Both the position numbers and the translations under genes were made by a program. From Selenomonadaceae bacterium (GTDB taxonomy: Bacteria; Bacillota; Negativicutes; Selenomonadales; Selenomonadaceae), in contig JAGABT010000013.1 in the NCBI GenBank assembly GCA_017614505.1, positions 1-64,000 of the forward strand: DNA of 64,000 bases, written 5' to 3'. The stretch's first letter is position 1. Each line of letters opens with the position of its first letter. Positions 27,378 to 36,639 of this stretch are shown here, piece by piece. The notes under the pieces are model-generated. The model was not told the origin of the DNA and ran no database searches. It saw only the letters and a program-made list of their open reading frames with translations.

Positions 27378-27746
27378 TTAATCAGTGAGCAAGGCGACGG
27401 CGGTTGCGTATTCGCGGGAATGACTGAGACTCACGAAAATTTTGCCGACGCGTTTTTCAGCTGCCAGAATTTCAGCGCTGCCGCGAAGAAAAATTTGCGG
27501 CTGACCGGCGGCGTCATTCTGAATTTCAACTTCAGTCAAACTCGTGACAATGCCGGTGCCGAGCGCCTTAAAAAAAGCCTCCTTGGCGGCAAACCTTGCG
27601 GCGTAGGAGGCGGCGGATTGAGCTCCGCGACTTTCGCAATAATTTTTTTCAGTTTCGGTGAAAACCCTGCGCCGAAAATGCTCACGGCTGACGGCGCGGC
27701 GAATCCTTTCAATCTCGATAATGTCCGTGCCAATTCCCAGAATCAT
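27378..27746 (-). CDS. acpS: Holo-ACP synthase
   Basis: Transfers 4'-phosphopantetheine from CoA to acyl carrier proteins. 122 aa with GIGTDIIEIERI, FAAKEAFFKALGTGI and the C-terminal VSLSHSREYATAVAL. It overlaps the motB stop (ATGA). It would activate the housekeeping ACP and possibly the ACP at 6128. Confidence 0.95.
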   Translation of the reverse strand: MILGIGTDIIEIERIRRAVSREHFRRRVFTETEKNYCESRGAQSAASYAARFAAKEAFFKALGTGIVTSLTEVEIQNDAAGQPQIFLRGSAEILAAEKRVGKIFVSLSHSREYATAVALLTD

Positions 27747-28534
27747 TTCGCAATCAAATCCACGTCGCTTTGAGAATAAACGCCCTCGTTCGGATTGAAA
27801 GAAAGCGTGCGGGCGATAAGAATTTCGACGCGGCGATTCTGCTGCTTATTTTCCGGCGTATCATTCGGCGCAATGGGACGGTATTCGCCGTAGCCAATGG
27901 CGGAAAATCGCGCAGGATTCAGATTTTCATTAATCGACAGCAGGTACTTCATAAAAGTCATGGCGCGAACGGAACTCAGCTCCCAGTTGGAAGGGAACTG
28001 CGCGGTATTAATCGGGTCGGTGTCAGTGTGACCAGAAATTAGAACGCGCTCCGGCACCGCCGCTAAAAGTCCGGCGACGATTGGTCCAATTCGCTGGGAT
28101 TCCGGCACCAAATCCGCCGAGCCCGAAGGAAAAAGCGCGCGCTCCTTTATGCGAATCATCAAGCCTTCCTCTTCCAGCTGCGTCGAGAGTTCATCTTCCA
28201 GCGAATTTTGCAGAATGTACGCGTCGAGCTGCTCTTTCAAATCTGTCAGCGTTTCGTTTTCCTGTATGTACGCCGAATTGCCCGCGTCTTCGTCCGTCAT
28301 AATCTGTCGCTGTGGGCTGACGCTCGGTCCCGCCTTGTCGAAGAACGAAGGTCCGCCCATGTTGAAAGCCGCCGTGAACGCCTGCGCCAGCTGATTCAGT
28401 TTCGTCTGGTCTGTCTGCGAAATTGCAAACAGCGCGATAAACAGCGCCAGCAAAAGCGTCATCAAGTCCGAATACGGTAAGAGCCAGGCTTCACTGGCTT
28501 CTTCTTCGTGTTTCTTATGACGTTTTTTAGCCAT
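27743..28534 (-). CDS. motB: Flagellar motor stator protein MotB
   Basis: 263 aa. A basic N-terminus, one TM helix with the proton-channel Asp (PYSDLMTLLLALFIALFAIS), and a C-terminal OmpA-like peptidoglycan-binding domain (ISGHTDTDPI, NWELSSVRA, NRRVEILI). It anchors the stator to the cell wall. It lies 3 nt after motA with GAGGAGGG upstream and overlaps acpS. Confidence 0.95.
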   Translation of the reverse strand: MAKKRHKKHEEEASEAWLLPYSDLMTLLLALFIALFAISQTDQTKLNQLAQAFTAAFNMGGPSFFDKAGPSVSPQRQIMTDEDAGNSAYIQENETLTDLKEQLDAYILQNSLEDELSTQLEEEGLMIRIKERALFPSGSADLVPESQRIGPIVAGLLAAVPERVLISGHTDTDPINTAQFPSNWELSSVRAMTFMKYLLSINENLNPARFSAIGYGEYRPIAPNDTPENKQQNRRVEILIARTLSFNPNEGVYSQSDVDLIAK

Positions 28535-28537
28535 AGA

Positions 28538-29314
28538 TTAGCCCTCCTCTTCGAGTTCGCCGCGTTCGCTCTGCGGAATGAAGACCATCAGTTTCGCCTG
28601 AATCGCCGTCGGAGAATCGCCAGCCTGCAGGGACAAAATTCCTTCGATAATCATGCGCTTGTGAGCAATTTCGTTGGCGGATTTGACTTTCAGTTTATTC
28701 GCGAAGGGCAGCCAGATAACGTAGCCGGTGAAGATACCGAGAATCGTCGCAATGAACGCCGCCGAGATAGCGTGACCGAGCTTATTAACGTCCGACAAGT
28801 CAGCCAGCGCCGCGATAAGACCGACAACCGCGCCCAGAACGCCCAGCGTCGGTGCGTATGTGCCTGCCTGCGTCAAAACGGAACGCGCTTCGGAATGGCG
28901 TTCCTCCATAACTGCCAGCTCGGCATCCAGAACGTCGCTTACAAAATCAGGATCCATACCGTCGATAACCATGCTCAAGCCGTTGCGGAAAAACGGGTCT
29001 TCAATATCAGCAATACGACCTTCCAGCGCGAGGATACCTTCACGGCGCGCCAGCTGCGAAAGTTCCACGAAAAGTTTTACCATTTCAACTTTGCTCTCGC
29101 CGGTTTCTGCGCGGAACAAAAGTTTAAAAAGCGTCGGCAGCTTGGCAACTACGTCCATCGGGAACGCGTTGAAAAGGCAAGCGAATGTACCGCCGATAAT
29201 GATTAGGAACGCCGCCGGATTATTCATGGACGAGAGCGGCGCGCCCTTCAGAATCATGCCGACGAAGACGGAAACGAAACCTGCAATTAATCCTATAACT
29301 GTAGACTTTTCCAA
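28538..29314 (-). CDS. motA: Flagellar motor stator protein MotA
   Basis: 258 aa with four TM segments, proton-conducting partner of MotB. PAAFLIIIGGTFACLF and the cytoplasmic ARREGILALEGRI region are characteristic. The TTG at 29314 is chosen because GGAGG sits 9 nt before it; an in-frame TTG at 29323 would directly abut that site. The 150 nt upstream hold AT-rich sequence before trpA with no firm promoter. No other flagellar genes are in the window. Confidence 0.93.
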   Translation of the reverse strand: MEKSTVIGLIAGFVSVFVGMILKGAPLSSMNNPAAFLIIIGGTFACLFNAFPMDVVAKLPTLFKLLFRAETGESKVEMVKLFVELSQLARREGILALEGRIADIEDPFFRNGLSMVIDGMDPDFVSDVLDAELAVMEERHSEARSVLTQAGTYAPTLGVLGAVVGLIAALADLSDVNKLGHAISAAFIATILGIFTGYVIWLPFANKLKVKSANEIAHKRMIIEGILSLQAGDSPTAIQAKLMVFIPQSERGELEEEG

Positions 29315-29464
29315 AATTAACAACCTCCCTCAGCTTTGAGGTTAAAATATAATTCCAAGCCACTATATGACAGTTAACTTTTCATTCAATGCGAAAAAAA
29401 AAATTCCTGCCGCGCGAAAAAATTTTTTGCCCGCTGCAGAAATTTTGCCGAAAAAATTTTTAAA

Positions 29465-30289
29465 TCAGCCGCCGAAATTTTTATCAAGAGCTGTGCGAAT
29501 TTCGCGAATCAGATTCATAGCGTCGTTGAACTGCCATTCGTGCAGGAGTTTCACGACCGCCGAGCCAACTATAACTGCGTCGCTGTTCTGAGCCGCCTGC
29601 ACCGCAGTTTCGCCGCTGCCAATTCCAAAACCCACCGCCATTGGAACATCGGTGAACTTACGCGCTTCGAGAATTTTGGCGTTAATCCGGCTGTAATCGA
29701 TTTTCTTGACGCCGGTGACGCCGGTATTCGACACGCAGTAGATAAAGCCGCTGGCGCTCGCGCAGGTCGACTTCATGCGTTCGGGCGTAGTTTCGGGCGT
29801 GATAAATTCGGTAAGGTGAACTTCGTGGCGCTTACAAATTTCACGCATCTGTTGAGATTCTTCGTGCGGCACGTCTGGAATAATCACGCCGTCGATACCG
29901 GCAGCCTTCGCGTCGACGATAAATTTTTCAAAGCCGTCGTAAGGAGCGCTGCCGCCCGCGTAGCCGTAGCTCATGAAATTATTTATGTAGCCCATGCCAA
30001 TCAGCGGAATTTCGGACTGCGCGCGGATTTTCCTGCTAAGCTCAAGAATTTTTTCGAGCGTGATACCGTTGCGGAGCGCGGTAACGCTGGAGTCCTGAAT
30101 AACAGGACCGTCGGCGAGCGGATCGCTGAAGGGAATGCCAATTTCGATAACGTCGGCGCCGGCTTTTTCAGCCTCAATCATTGCGTGAAAACTTTCGTCA
30201 ATCGTGGGCGTGCCAGCCGTGATGTAGACGAAAAATCCCTTGCGTCCGGCAGATTTCAGCGCCGCTAATTTTTTTTCAAGTCGCGTCAA
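29465..30289 (-). CDS. trpA: Tryptophan synthase alpha subunit
   Basis: Cleaves indole-3-glycerol phosphate to indole, passed to TrpB. 274 aa TIM barrel. Catalytic Glu in DVIEIGIPFSDPLADGP and Asp in DGVIIPDVP; phosphate site GFGIGSGE. TTG start 1 nt after the trpB stop, so translationally coupled. Confidence 0.96.
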   Translation of the reverse strand: MTRLEKKLAALKSAGRKGFFVYITAGTPTIDESFHAMIEAEKAGADVIEIGIPFSDPLADGPVIQDSSVTALRNGITLEKILELSRKIRAQSEIPLIGMGYINNFMSYGYAGGSAPYDGFEKFIVDAKAAGIDGVIIPDVPHEESQQMREICKRHEVHLTEFITPETTPERMKSTCASASGFIYCVSNTGVTGVKKIDYSRINAKILEARKFTDVPMAVGFGIGSGETAVQAAQNSDAVIVGSAVVKLLHEWQFNDAMNLIREIRTALDKNFGG

Positions 30290-30290
30290 A

Positions 30291-31472
30291 TTAATTCACC
30301 GCCTCGCCCAAAATTTTAGCAACCGTCTGAACGTCCTTATCGCCGCGCCCGCTGAGGCAGACGACAACATTTTCCTCGGCGCTGGTATTCGCCATGAATT
30401 TATCGAGGTAAGCCAGCGCGTGAGAACTTTCGAGCGCCGGAATAATTCCCTCGGTTTTCGCCAGAAGTTTGAAAGCGTCGAGCGCCTCGGCGTCTGTAAC
30501 GGAAACGTATTCGACGGCGCCGGTGTCCTTGAAGTAGGAATGCTCTGGACCGACGCCTGGATAATCCAGTCCGGCGGAAATTGAATACGCCTCGACAACC
30601 TGACCCTGCGGCGTCTGCAAAAGGTAACTGTAAGCGCCGTGCAAAATCCCGGGTCTGCCAGCGCCGGAAAGAGTTTTGGCGTTGTCGCCGGTAGCTTCGC
30701 CGCGCCCGCCCGCTTCGACGCCAATTTTCTTAACGCCAGAATCCGCACGAAACTCGTAGAAAATGCCCATGGAATTGGAGCCGCCGCCGACGCAGGCTAC
30801 GATATAATTTGGAAGTCCGCCGAAAGTTTTTTCAGCCTGCGCGCGGAGTTCGATGCCGATGCATTTTTGAAAATCGCGGACGATTTCTGGGTACGGCGCG
30901 GGACCAACGACGCTGCCGATTATGTAATAGGTGTCAGTGATATTCGTCGACCAGTGGCGAATCGCCTCGCTGGTGGCGTCCTTGAGCGTGCCGGTGCCGC
31001 TGGAAACGGGAATGACTTCGGCGCCGAGCAGATTCATTCTGAAGACGTTGAGTTTCTGGCGCTCAATATCTTCGACGCCCATGAAAATTTTGCAGTCCAG
31101 TCCGAAAAGCGCGGCGACGGTTGCGGTTGCTACGCCGTGCTGACCGGCGCCGGTTTCAGCGATAACTTTTTTCTTGCCCATTTTTTTAGCGAGGAGCGCC
31201 TGCCCCAGCGCGTTGTTAATCTTGTGCGCGCCGGTGTGCAGTAAATCTTCACGCTTGAGATAGATTTTCGCCCTGCCGTAATGCGCCGTCAGATTTTCCG
31301 CGAAATATAAAAGCGTTGGACGCCCCGCGTATTCGCGCAGGTAACTTTCAAATTCGGCCAGAAATTTTGCGTCGTCTTTGTACTGCGAATAAGCCGCCTC
31401 CAGTTCCAGCAGCGCGGGCATGACAGTCTCCGGCACGTACTGCCCGCCGTAGTTCCCGAATCGTTTATTCAA
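30291..31472 (-). CDS. trpB: Tryptophan synthase beta subunit
   Basis: PLP enzyme condensing indole with serine. 393 aa. The PLP lysine is in [13 protein letters not shown], the phosphate-binding loop in [11 protein letters not shown] start with AAAGGAGG 8 nt upstream. trpBA occur here without the rest of the trp pathway, which must lie elsewhere. It is 14 nt after the GT8 gene, in the same direction. Confidence 0.97.
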   Translation of the reverse strand: MNKRFGNYGGQYVPETVMPALLELEAAYSQYKDDAKFLAEFESYLREYAGRPTLLYFAENLTAHYGRAKIYLKREDLLHTGAHKINNALGQALLAKKMGKKKVIAETGAGQHGVATATVAALFGLDCKIFMGVEDIERQKLNVFRMNLLGAEVIPVSSGTGTLKDATSEAIRHWSTNITDTYYIIGSVVGPAPYPEIVRDFQKCIGIELRAQAEKTFGGLPNYIVACVGGGSNSMGIFYEFRADSGVKKIGVEAGGRGEATGDNAKTLSGAGRPGILHGAYSYLLQTPQGQVVEAYSISAGLDYPGVGPEHSYFKDTGAVEYVSVTDAEALDAFKLLAKTEGIIPALESSHALAYLDKFMANTSAEENVVVCLSGRGDKDVQTVAKILGEAVN

Positions 31473-31486
31473 CCTTGAATCCTCCT

Positions 31487-32716
31487 TTAAAGCATTTTCA
31501 ACAGCGGATATGTGTTCATCGGCACGCGGTTTGCGTCTGACATGAACAGCATCGCGTCGACGAAGTCGCGCCCCGCAACGAATCCCGCCTGTATCATTCG
31601 CTGGAAAAATATCTGATAATTGCCGATAAACGCGAAGGCTACCAGTTGTCCTGGCTTTTTGTTCATTATCTCTATCAGATTTTGGACTGATTCGGTTGCC
31701 GTCGCGGCGATAATTTCTTCACTGTCGCTCACGAAGAAAATTTGCTTTACCATTGCGGTATTTTCGGGCGGCGTGAAGAATATTCGCTTTTTGCCGGACA
31801 CCAAAGCTGAAACCTGAGTGGCGAAAAGCTGTCGTTCAACAAAAATCTGGCGTGTCCCCTCGTACATATGCAGGATTGTATTTTCATTGAACCACGGCGT
31901 TTTAACAAAATACGAGAAGAACAGCTTATCGAGTGCGTCGACGCCAATATTGAAAGTAAGCGCTGTCTGTCCTGCATAGTGATAAATTTTGCGGTAGACT
32001 TTGTTCTGGTCGAGTCCCTTGGAAACACCCGCGAAAGCATCGAATTTTTCTGGGAGCCGCGCGTAATTCGTAGAATAGAAATTATTGAGAAAATCCTGGT
32101 CGGGGCATTCGCACTGAGTATTTTCAGCCAGCCAATTTACACCCTGAATAAAAAAATCTGTTGGAACCTTATCCAAGTCGAGGCACAAAACACCACTGCA
32201 AAAGTAATTTTCAACCTTAACCTTGCCGGAATGTAAAATCCATTTGTTAGTTATCATGTGCATTCGCGTTGCATCGAGTTCAGGCGTAGCCGCCAGCATA
32301 TGATTTTCCATAGGATAATCCCAAAGTTCACGAATGTCGAGATTAACGATTGTGTCGGCGTCGAGGTAAATTATTTTCGACACGTTCTGCAGCGGAAGAT
32401 TTTTTAACATTAGCCGGTAAAACATTCCAATGCTAAAACGAGTGTACAGCTGCAGCGACAATTTTTCGCGCAGAAGCTGAATTTGCTCGGCGCAGAGATT
32501 TTCAACGTTGTAAAATTGCACCGTCTGATTGTATTTGCCGGCGATGTAGTTGAATTTATCTCGATTATCAGCCGTCAGTGTGTTATCGTGCAAAATGTGA
32601 ACCATGATAGAATTTGAGGGAGCGGAAGTGTTTTCAAACATGGAAAGCATAGAAGTGCCGGTGAATTTTGAATAGCGCCCGTCTTTATCATGCAGTCCGT
32701 AGCAAACGTGAATCAT
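31487..32716 (-). CDS. Family 8 glycosyltransferase
   Basis: 409 aa. GT8 core: N-terminal nucleotide-sugar fold, DxD motif in [13 protein letters not shown], acceptor region [14 protein letters not shown], and CPDQDFLN. Related enzymes add glucose or galactose to LPS cores or to cell-surface glycans, which suits a diderm. About 150 residues follow the GT8 core without a recognised domain. Codon use looks more AT-rich than its neighbours, which may hint at transfer. The ATG has AAGGAGG 7 nt upstream. Confidence 0.85.
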   Translation of the reverse strand: MIHVCYGLHDKDGRYSKFTGTSMLSMFENTSAPSNSIMVHILHDNTLTADNRDKFNYIAGKYNQTVQFYNVENLCAEQIQLLREKLSLQLYTRFSIGMFYRLMLKNLPLQNVSKIIYLDADTIVNLDIRELWDYPMENHMLAATPELDATRMHMITNKWILHSGKVKVENYFCSGVLCLDLDKVPTDFFIQGVNWLAENTQCECPDQDFLNNFYSTNYARLPEKFDAFAGVSKGLDQNKVYRKIYHYAGQTALTFNIGVDALDKLFFSYFVKTPWFNENTILHMYEGTRQIFVERQLFATQVSALVSGKKRIFFTPPENTAMVKQIFFVSDSEEIIAATATESVQNLIEIMNKKPGQLVAFAFIGNYQIFFQRMIQAGFVAGRDFVDAMLFMSDANRVPMNTYPLLKML

Positions 32717-32728
32717 TAAAAATCCTCC

Positions 32729-34174
32729 TTAGTCTAAATCCAGTGAACGCCACAAAAAATCCACGCGCGCTTTGACTTCCGGCGCCATTGAAATTTCGTC
32801 CGGCCAGTCGCGCAGGTGTCCTTCCTCCGGCAAAGTTTTAGTGGCATCAATTCCCAGTTTCGCGCCACATTTTGGCAGCGGCGAGGAATGGTCTAAAACG
32901 TCCAGCGGTCCGTGAACAATTTCCAGATCGTGTTCCGCGTCGACGTTGTTGAACGCCCGCCACGCCACTTCGCGCAGATTCTGCACGTCAACATGCGCAT
33001 CGACTACGATTATCGTTTTGACGTTCATCATCTGCCCCATTCCCCAGAGCGCGTGCATGACTTTCCGCGCCTGCATCGGGTACGATTTTTTTATCGAGAC
33101 GATAACGCAGTTGTGGAAGACGCCCTCGAACGGCATGTTTATATCGACGATTTCCGGCACGATTTGCTGGAGCAGCGGCAGGAAAATTCGCTCCGTCGCC
33201 TTCGCAAGGTAACAATCTTCCATCGGCGGCTTGCCAACGACCGTTGCCGCGTAAATCGGATTTTTGCGGTGAGTAATGCAGGTGACGTGAAAAACGGGAT
33301 AATCGTCCGCCAGCGAATAGTAGCCGGTGTGGTCGCCGAAAGGACCTTCGCGCCGGAGCTCGTTCGCCGCAATGTAGCCTTCCAGAATAATTTCGGCGGT
33401 TGCTGGAACTTCCAAATCGACGGTCTTGCATTTGGTAAGCTCAACTGATTTGTGGCGCAGGAAACCTGCGAAAACCATTTCGTCCACGTCGCGCGGGAGC
33501 GGCGCGGTTGCGGCGTAGGTGGTAACCGGCTCAGTGCCAATCGCCACGGCGGCTTCAAGTTTATCGCCAGCGTCGCGCAGATTTTCAGCGCCGTTTTTGT
33601 GAATGTGAATGTGCATTCCCGTAGTCGTGGCGTCGAATTTCTGGAGGCGGTACATTCCGACGTTGCGCTTGCCCGTCGCAGGATTTTTCGTGAAAACCAG
33701 CGGCAGAGTTATGAAAGCACCGCCGTCCTGAGGCCAGCATTTCAGAATCGGAATTTTGTCGAGGCTGGGATTTTCCTCGACGACTTCCTGACACGGCGCG
33801 TTTTTGACGTACTTCGGGAAATTTATAGCCTTCCTGCCGGTCGAAATTATGTCGACGATACCCATGCGATTTTTCATGGACAGATAAGGCAGCCGCAGCA
33901 GGTCGCGAATGTCATTGGCGGCGTCGTCGAGTTTTTCCACGCCGAGCGCCAGCGCCATTCGCTCGTAACTGCCGAACTGATTCATCAGAACGGGCATATC
34001 GTAGCCGCGAACATTTTCAAAAAGCAGCGCGACATTCCTGCCGTCACGGAATTTGGAAACGCGGTCGGTAATTTCGGTAATTTCGAGTTCGGCGCTGACG
34101 GGAACTTTGATTCGTTTTAAAAGTCCCCGCCGTTCGAGTTCCGCAATAAATTCGCGCAGGTCTTTGAACGCCAT
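32729..34174 (-). CDS. UbiD-family decarboxylase
   Basis: 481-aa prenylated-FMN-dependent decarboxylase. The sequence keeps NVGMYRLQKFDATTTGMH, HIHKNG, REGPFGDHTGYY (catalytic Glu/Arg region) and EEGHLRDWPDEI. In menaquinone-using anaerobes such enzymes act on aromatic acids in quinone biosynthesis; the substrate cannot be fixed here. No UbiX flavin prenyltransferase is nearby. ATG at 34174 begins 1 nt after the 5'-nucleotidase stop, with AAGGCGG upstream. Confidence 0.9.
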   Translation of the reverse strand: MAFKDLREFIAELERRGLLKRIKVPVSAELEITEITDRVSKFRDGRNVALLFENVRGYDMPVLMNQFGSYERMALALGVEKLDDAANDIRDLLRLPYLSMKNRMGIVDIISTGRKAINFPKYVKNAPCQEVVEENPSLDKIPILKCWPQDGGAFITLPLVFTKNPATGKRNVGMYRLQKFDATTTGMHIHIHKNGAENLRDAGDKLEAAVAIGTEPVTTYAATAPLPRDVDEMVFAGFLRHKSVELTKCKTVDLEVPATAEIILEGYIAANELRREGPFGDHTGYYSLADDYPVFHVTCITHRKNPIYAATVVGKPPMEDCYLAKATERIFLPLLQQIVPEIVDINMPFEGVFHNCVIVSIKKSYPMQARKVMHALWGMGQMMNVKTIIVVDAHVDVQNLREVAWRAFNNVDAEHDLEIVHGPLDVLDHSSPLPKCGAKLGIDATKTLPEEGHLRDWPDEISMAPEVKARVDFLWRSLDLD

Positions 34175-34175
34175 G

Positions 34176-35699
34176 TCACGCCGCCTTTGCGAGAGTTTCA
34201 GCAAGTTTGATACGCCCTAAGGAAATATTTCCCAGCCCAACTTCCTCGAGGTAGTCAGTGAGCACGTCGTCCATCGTTTCAAATTCGCCGGTGATTTTCA
34301 AGCCTTTAAGCATACCGAAGCCGTCGCCGCCCATAAAGAGAAAATCGTCCGCGCCAATCGTGTAAATTTTATTTTCGTCAAGAATTTCGCCGCCAATGTA
34401 AATTTCGCTGACGCGCGAACCGGCGGGCTGGCTTGCGTCGAGCGTGAAGGTCAAGCCGCTGACGGAGAGAAAACCGCTGAACTCCTTAGGATAAGCGTGC
34501 ACGGAATGTTCAAGCATTTGGCGAATCGCACTGCCGGAAATTTCAGCCTTAGTGACGACGTTGCCGAACGGGAAAACATTCATTACGTCGCCGCGCGTGA
34601 CGTTGCCAGCGGGAATATCAGCGCGAATGCCGCCGGTGTTCATTATTGCGAAATCCGCGCCGGTACGCCAGCGAATCATATCTGCGATAAAGTTGCCGAG
34701 TTCAGATTCATTGCAGCGAATAATTTTGCGGTCGGAAGTCAAAACGTGGGTGCTGTGAGCAACGACTTCGTTGAAGACAGGTTTATTTTTTTCTTCAATA
34801 TCGGCGAGGATTTTTTTAATTTCGGCGTCGGGCGTTGGATTGAGATTTGCAACGGCGGCGGCGTTAAGGAGTTCAGCTTTTTTGGAAATAATTTCGTGGT
34901 TTTCAATTTCAACCGTGACGCGACCGAGATTGTGTTCGTAGCAGCCGGTCTGAGCAATGAGCGTATCGCCAATCTGAATACCCTGCGGCAATTCGGTATG
35001 GCTGTGCCCGTCGATAATCACGTCGATACCAGGCGCCTCGCGGGCAATGCGTTCGCTGGTAAATTCGGATTCGGGGTCAACGCCCATGTGCATAATGCAA
35101 ACAATCACGTCGCATTTGGGCTGAAGTTTTTTAATCATATCGCGGGCGATGACAACGGGATTTTCAAAATTGACAGTTGCGACATGTTTTTGAGAAGCTT
35201 TGTAGACAGTTTCCGGCGTCGTCAGACCGAAAACTCCAACGCGCGTTCCGTCCGCCAGCTTTAAAATTTTGTAGGACTTTAAAATATTTTTGCCATTTTT
35301 TTTGAGCGTGACATTGGCGCTGAGGAGCGGAGATTTAAGCTTTTTGGAGATTTTTTTCAGCTGAGGCACGCCGTAATTGAAATCGTGGTTGCCTGGAACT
35401 ACAATGTCAACGCCAGCCGCGTTCAGCAGGGGAATCATATTTTCGCCGTTGCTGACATTAATTCTGGGCAGTCCGTGAAAAGTATCGCCGGCGTCAAACC
35501 AGAGAGTCATGGAAGGATTTTCCGCCTTCGCCGCCTTGACTGCCGCCGCAATTTCCGCTAAGCCAATCGATTTGTTTCTGTCGTCGCTGTTTAAAACTCG
35601 TGAGTGCATATCGTTCGTGTGGAAAATCACCAGCTCCGACGCTTCGACTTTCGCCACAAAAAATACCAGCGCCACTAAAAACGCTAAAAATTTTTTCAT
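34176..35699 (-). CDS. Exported 5'-nucleotidase / UDP-sugar hydrolase family protein
   Basis: UshA-type two-domain phosphoesterase, 507 aa. Signal peptide (FLAFLVALVFFVAKVEA), metallophosphatase motifs HTNDMHSR, DAGDTFHG, VPGNHDFNYG and DGHSHTE, then the C-terminal substrate domain with GGIRADIPAG and MGGDGFGM. It is probably periplasmic nucleotide salvage. ATG at 35699 gives a classic signal peptide but has no good ribosome-binding site; in-frame GTG at 35738 sits right after AAAGGAA, and a hairpin lies between. The start is therefore uncertain. Confidence 0.9.
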   Translation of the reverse strand: MKKFLAFLVALVFFVAKVEASELVIFHTNDMHSRVLNSDDRNKSIGLAEIAAAVKAAKAENPSMTLWFDAGDTFHGLPRINVSNGENMIPLLNAAGVDIVVPGNHDFNYGVPQLKKISKKLKSPLLSANVTLKKNGKNILKSYKILKLADGTRVGVFGLTTPETVYKASQKHVATVNFENPVVIARDMIKKLQPKCDVIVCIMHMGVDPESEFTSERIAREAPGIDVIIDGHSHTELPQGIQIGDTLIAQTGCYEHNLGRVTVEIENHEIISKKAELLNAAAVANLNPTPDAEIKKILADIEEKNKPVFNEVVAHSTHVLTSDRKIIRCNESELGNFIADMIRWRTGADFAIMNTGGIRADIPAGNVTRGDVMNVFPFGNVVTKAEISGSAIRQMLEHSVHAYPKEFSGFLSVSGLTFTLDASQPAGSRVSEIYIGGEILDENKIYTIGADDFLFMGGDGFGMLKGLKITGEFETMDDVLTDYLEEVGLGNISLGRIKLAETLAKAA

Positions 35700-35707
35700 C
35701 AGGAATC

Positions 35708-35731
35708 GTGCGGCGGATACCCCTGCCGCAC
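35708..35731 (-). other. Leader hairpin before the 5'-nucleotidase ATG
   Basis: GTGCGGC and GCCGCAC pair perfectly around a 10-nt loop, 8 nt before the preferred ATG and after the AAAGGAA ribosome-binding-like site. It could affect start choice. Confidence 0.5.
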
Positions 35732-35819
35732 TTTTCACTTCCTTTCTTTACATAATAGAATATAGTTGCTAAAATTAAACTAGCTCTTTGAAAAGTTAAG
35801 ATTGGAGGTTTACAGCTCG

Positions 35820-36010
35820 TGTCGTTGCTGTTGTAAAATCTTGAGCGCATTTAAGCTCGCAGTTAAAGTTCTGCGTTACCAAAAACATAGCGTACATTGC
35901 GCATTTAAAAGTAGCCGGATGAGAAATCTACCGGATAGAGGCTGAGTAAACCAGCCCCAGTGTTTCGACGCTGAAAGCCCCCGCCTTTAGTCGTGGGGTA
36001 GTTTACTTTA
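35820..36010 (+). mobile_element. IS200/IS605-family right-end remnant, possibly with guide-RNA region
   Basis: The segment has no ORF and ends with the arrangement typical of IS200/IS605 right ends: GTAAACCAGCC, then AAAGCCCCCGCCTTTAGTCG running into GTGGGGTAGTTTAC, a subterminal hairpin. Upstream are further short stems (TTGAGCGC...GCTCGC; CCGGAT...ATCCGG-like). In intact elements this region also encodes the TnpB-associated RNA. No tnpA or tnpB is present, so this is an end fragment or a non-autonomous derivative. It fills the gene-free stretch between the 5'-nucleotidase and vapC genes. Boundaries are approximate. Confidence 0.6.
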
Positions 36011-36013
36011 ACA

Positions 36014-36410
36014 TTACCTCCAATTCTCGACGTTTAAGCCGTCAATTCGCGAAAAATGTTTATCGTTCGCCGTGACGAGCGTACAGCCGTTGACAATCGC
36101 CGTCGCCGCAATGTAAATATCGTTGTCCTCAATCTGCTTACCACGGTGCAGGGCAAAGTAAATTTCAGCGGCTTTTTCCATGACGGCTATGTTTAGCGGC
36201 AAATTACGCCAGCTGTTGAAGTATTCCAGAAACTTATCGAGTTTTTTTCGAGGCGTTAGAAATTTTAAAGCCGCGAATAACTTCATAGTAGACAATCGGG
36301 CAGGTGAGAATTTCGTTGCCGTTTTGCGATTCGGTTTCGTAGCGTGTCGTAACTCCGGCGTCGTCGCGCAGAATATCGATAACAACGTTGCTGTCTAAAA
36401 GATATTTCAT
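36014..36410 (-). pseudogene. VapC-type PIN-domain toxin, frameshifted
   Basis: PIN ribonuclease split over two frames. The first frame gives MKYLLDSNVVIDILR...YYEVIRGFKISNASKK and stops two codons later. The second continues KKLDKFLEYFNSW...EDNDIYIAATA...TANDKHF to the end. Join them at an A7 run (around 36241-36247) by dropping one A and all catalytic acids (Asp in LLDSN, Glu in YYEV, Asp in EDNDIYIA and TANDKHF) are restored. It may be a real inactivating mutation, slippage-controlled expression, or a base-call error. It follows the antitoxin gene. Confidence 0.8.
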
Positions 36411-36415
36411 TGCGT

Positions 36416-36628
36416 TCACACTCCAACTGCTGCCGCGAGTTCCTCGGCTTCTTCTTTCGTGAGCAGATGGCGCATTCCCTCCAACGTTTGGAGCTGTCTT
36501 GAAATTGCCGCTTCGTCGAGTTTTTCTTCGTGCTGAATTTCGCTTGAATTTTCGACGCTGGCTTTAATCGACTCAATATCCCGTTGAATATCGGTCAGCC
36601 TTGAAATAATTCTTTCTTTGTCAGTCAT
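36416..36628 (-). CDS. Probable antitoxin paired with the PIN toxin
   Basis: 70 aa, highly charged, mostly helical (ERIISRLTDIQRDIESIKAS; LTKEEAEELAAAVGV). No domain recognised with certainty. Function is inferred from position: it ends 5 nt before the toxin ATG. ATG at 36628 has GAGGG 8 nt upstream. It appears intact, unlike the toxin. Confidence 0.6.
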   Translation of the reverse strand: MTDKERIISRLTDIQRDIESIKASVENSSEIQHEEKLDEAAISRQLQTLEGMRHLLTKEEAEELAAAVGV

Positions 36629-36639
36629 GATAAAATCCC

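Noticed and set aside
29324..29464. Terminator after trpA
   Set aside because: AAAAAATTTTTT with flanking GC suggests a hairpin, but pairing is broken and the tracts are ambiguous; not firm enough to list.
31473..31486. trp attenuator or T-box before trpBA
   Set aside because: Only 14 nt separate trpB from the GT8 gene; no leader exists.
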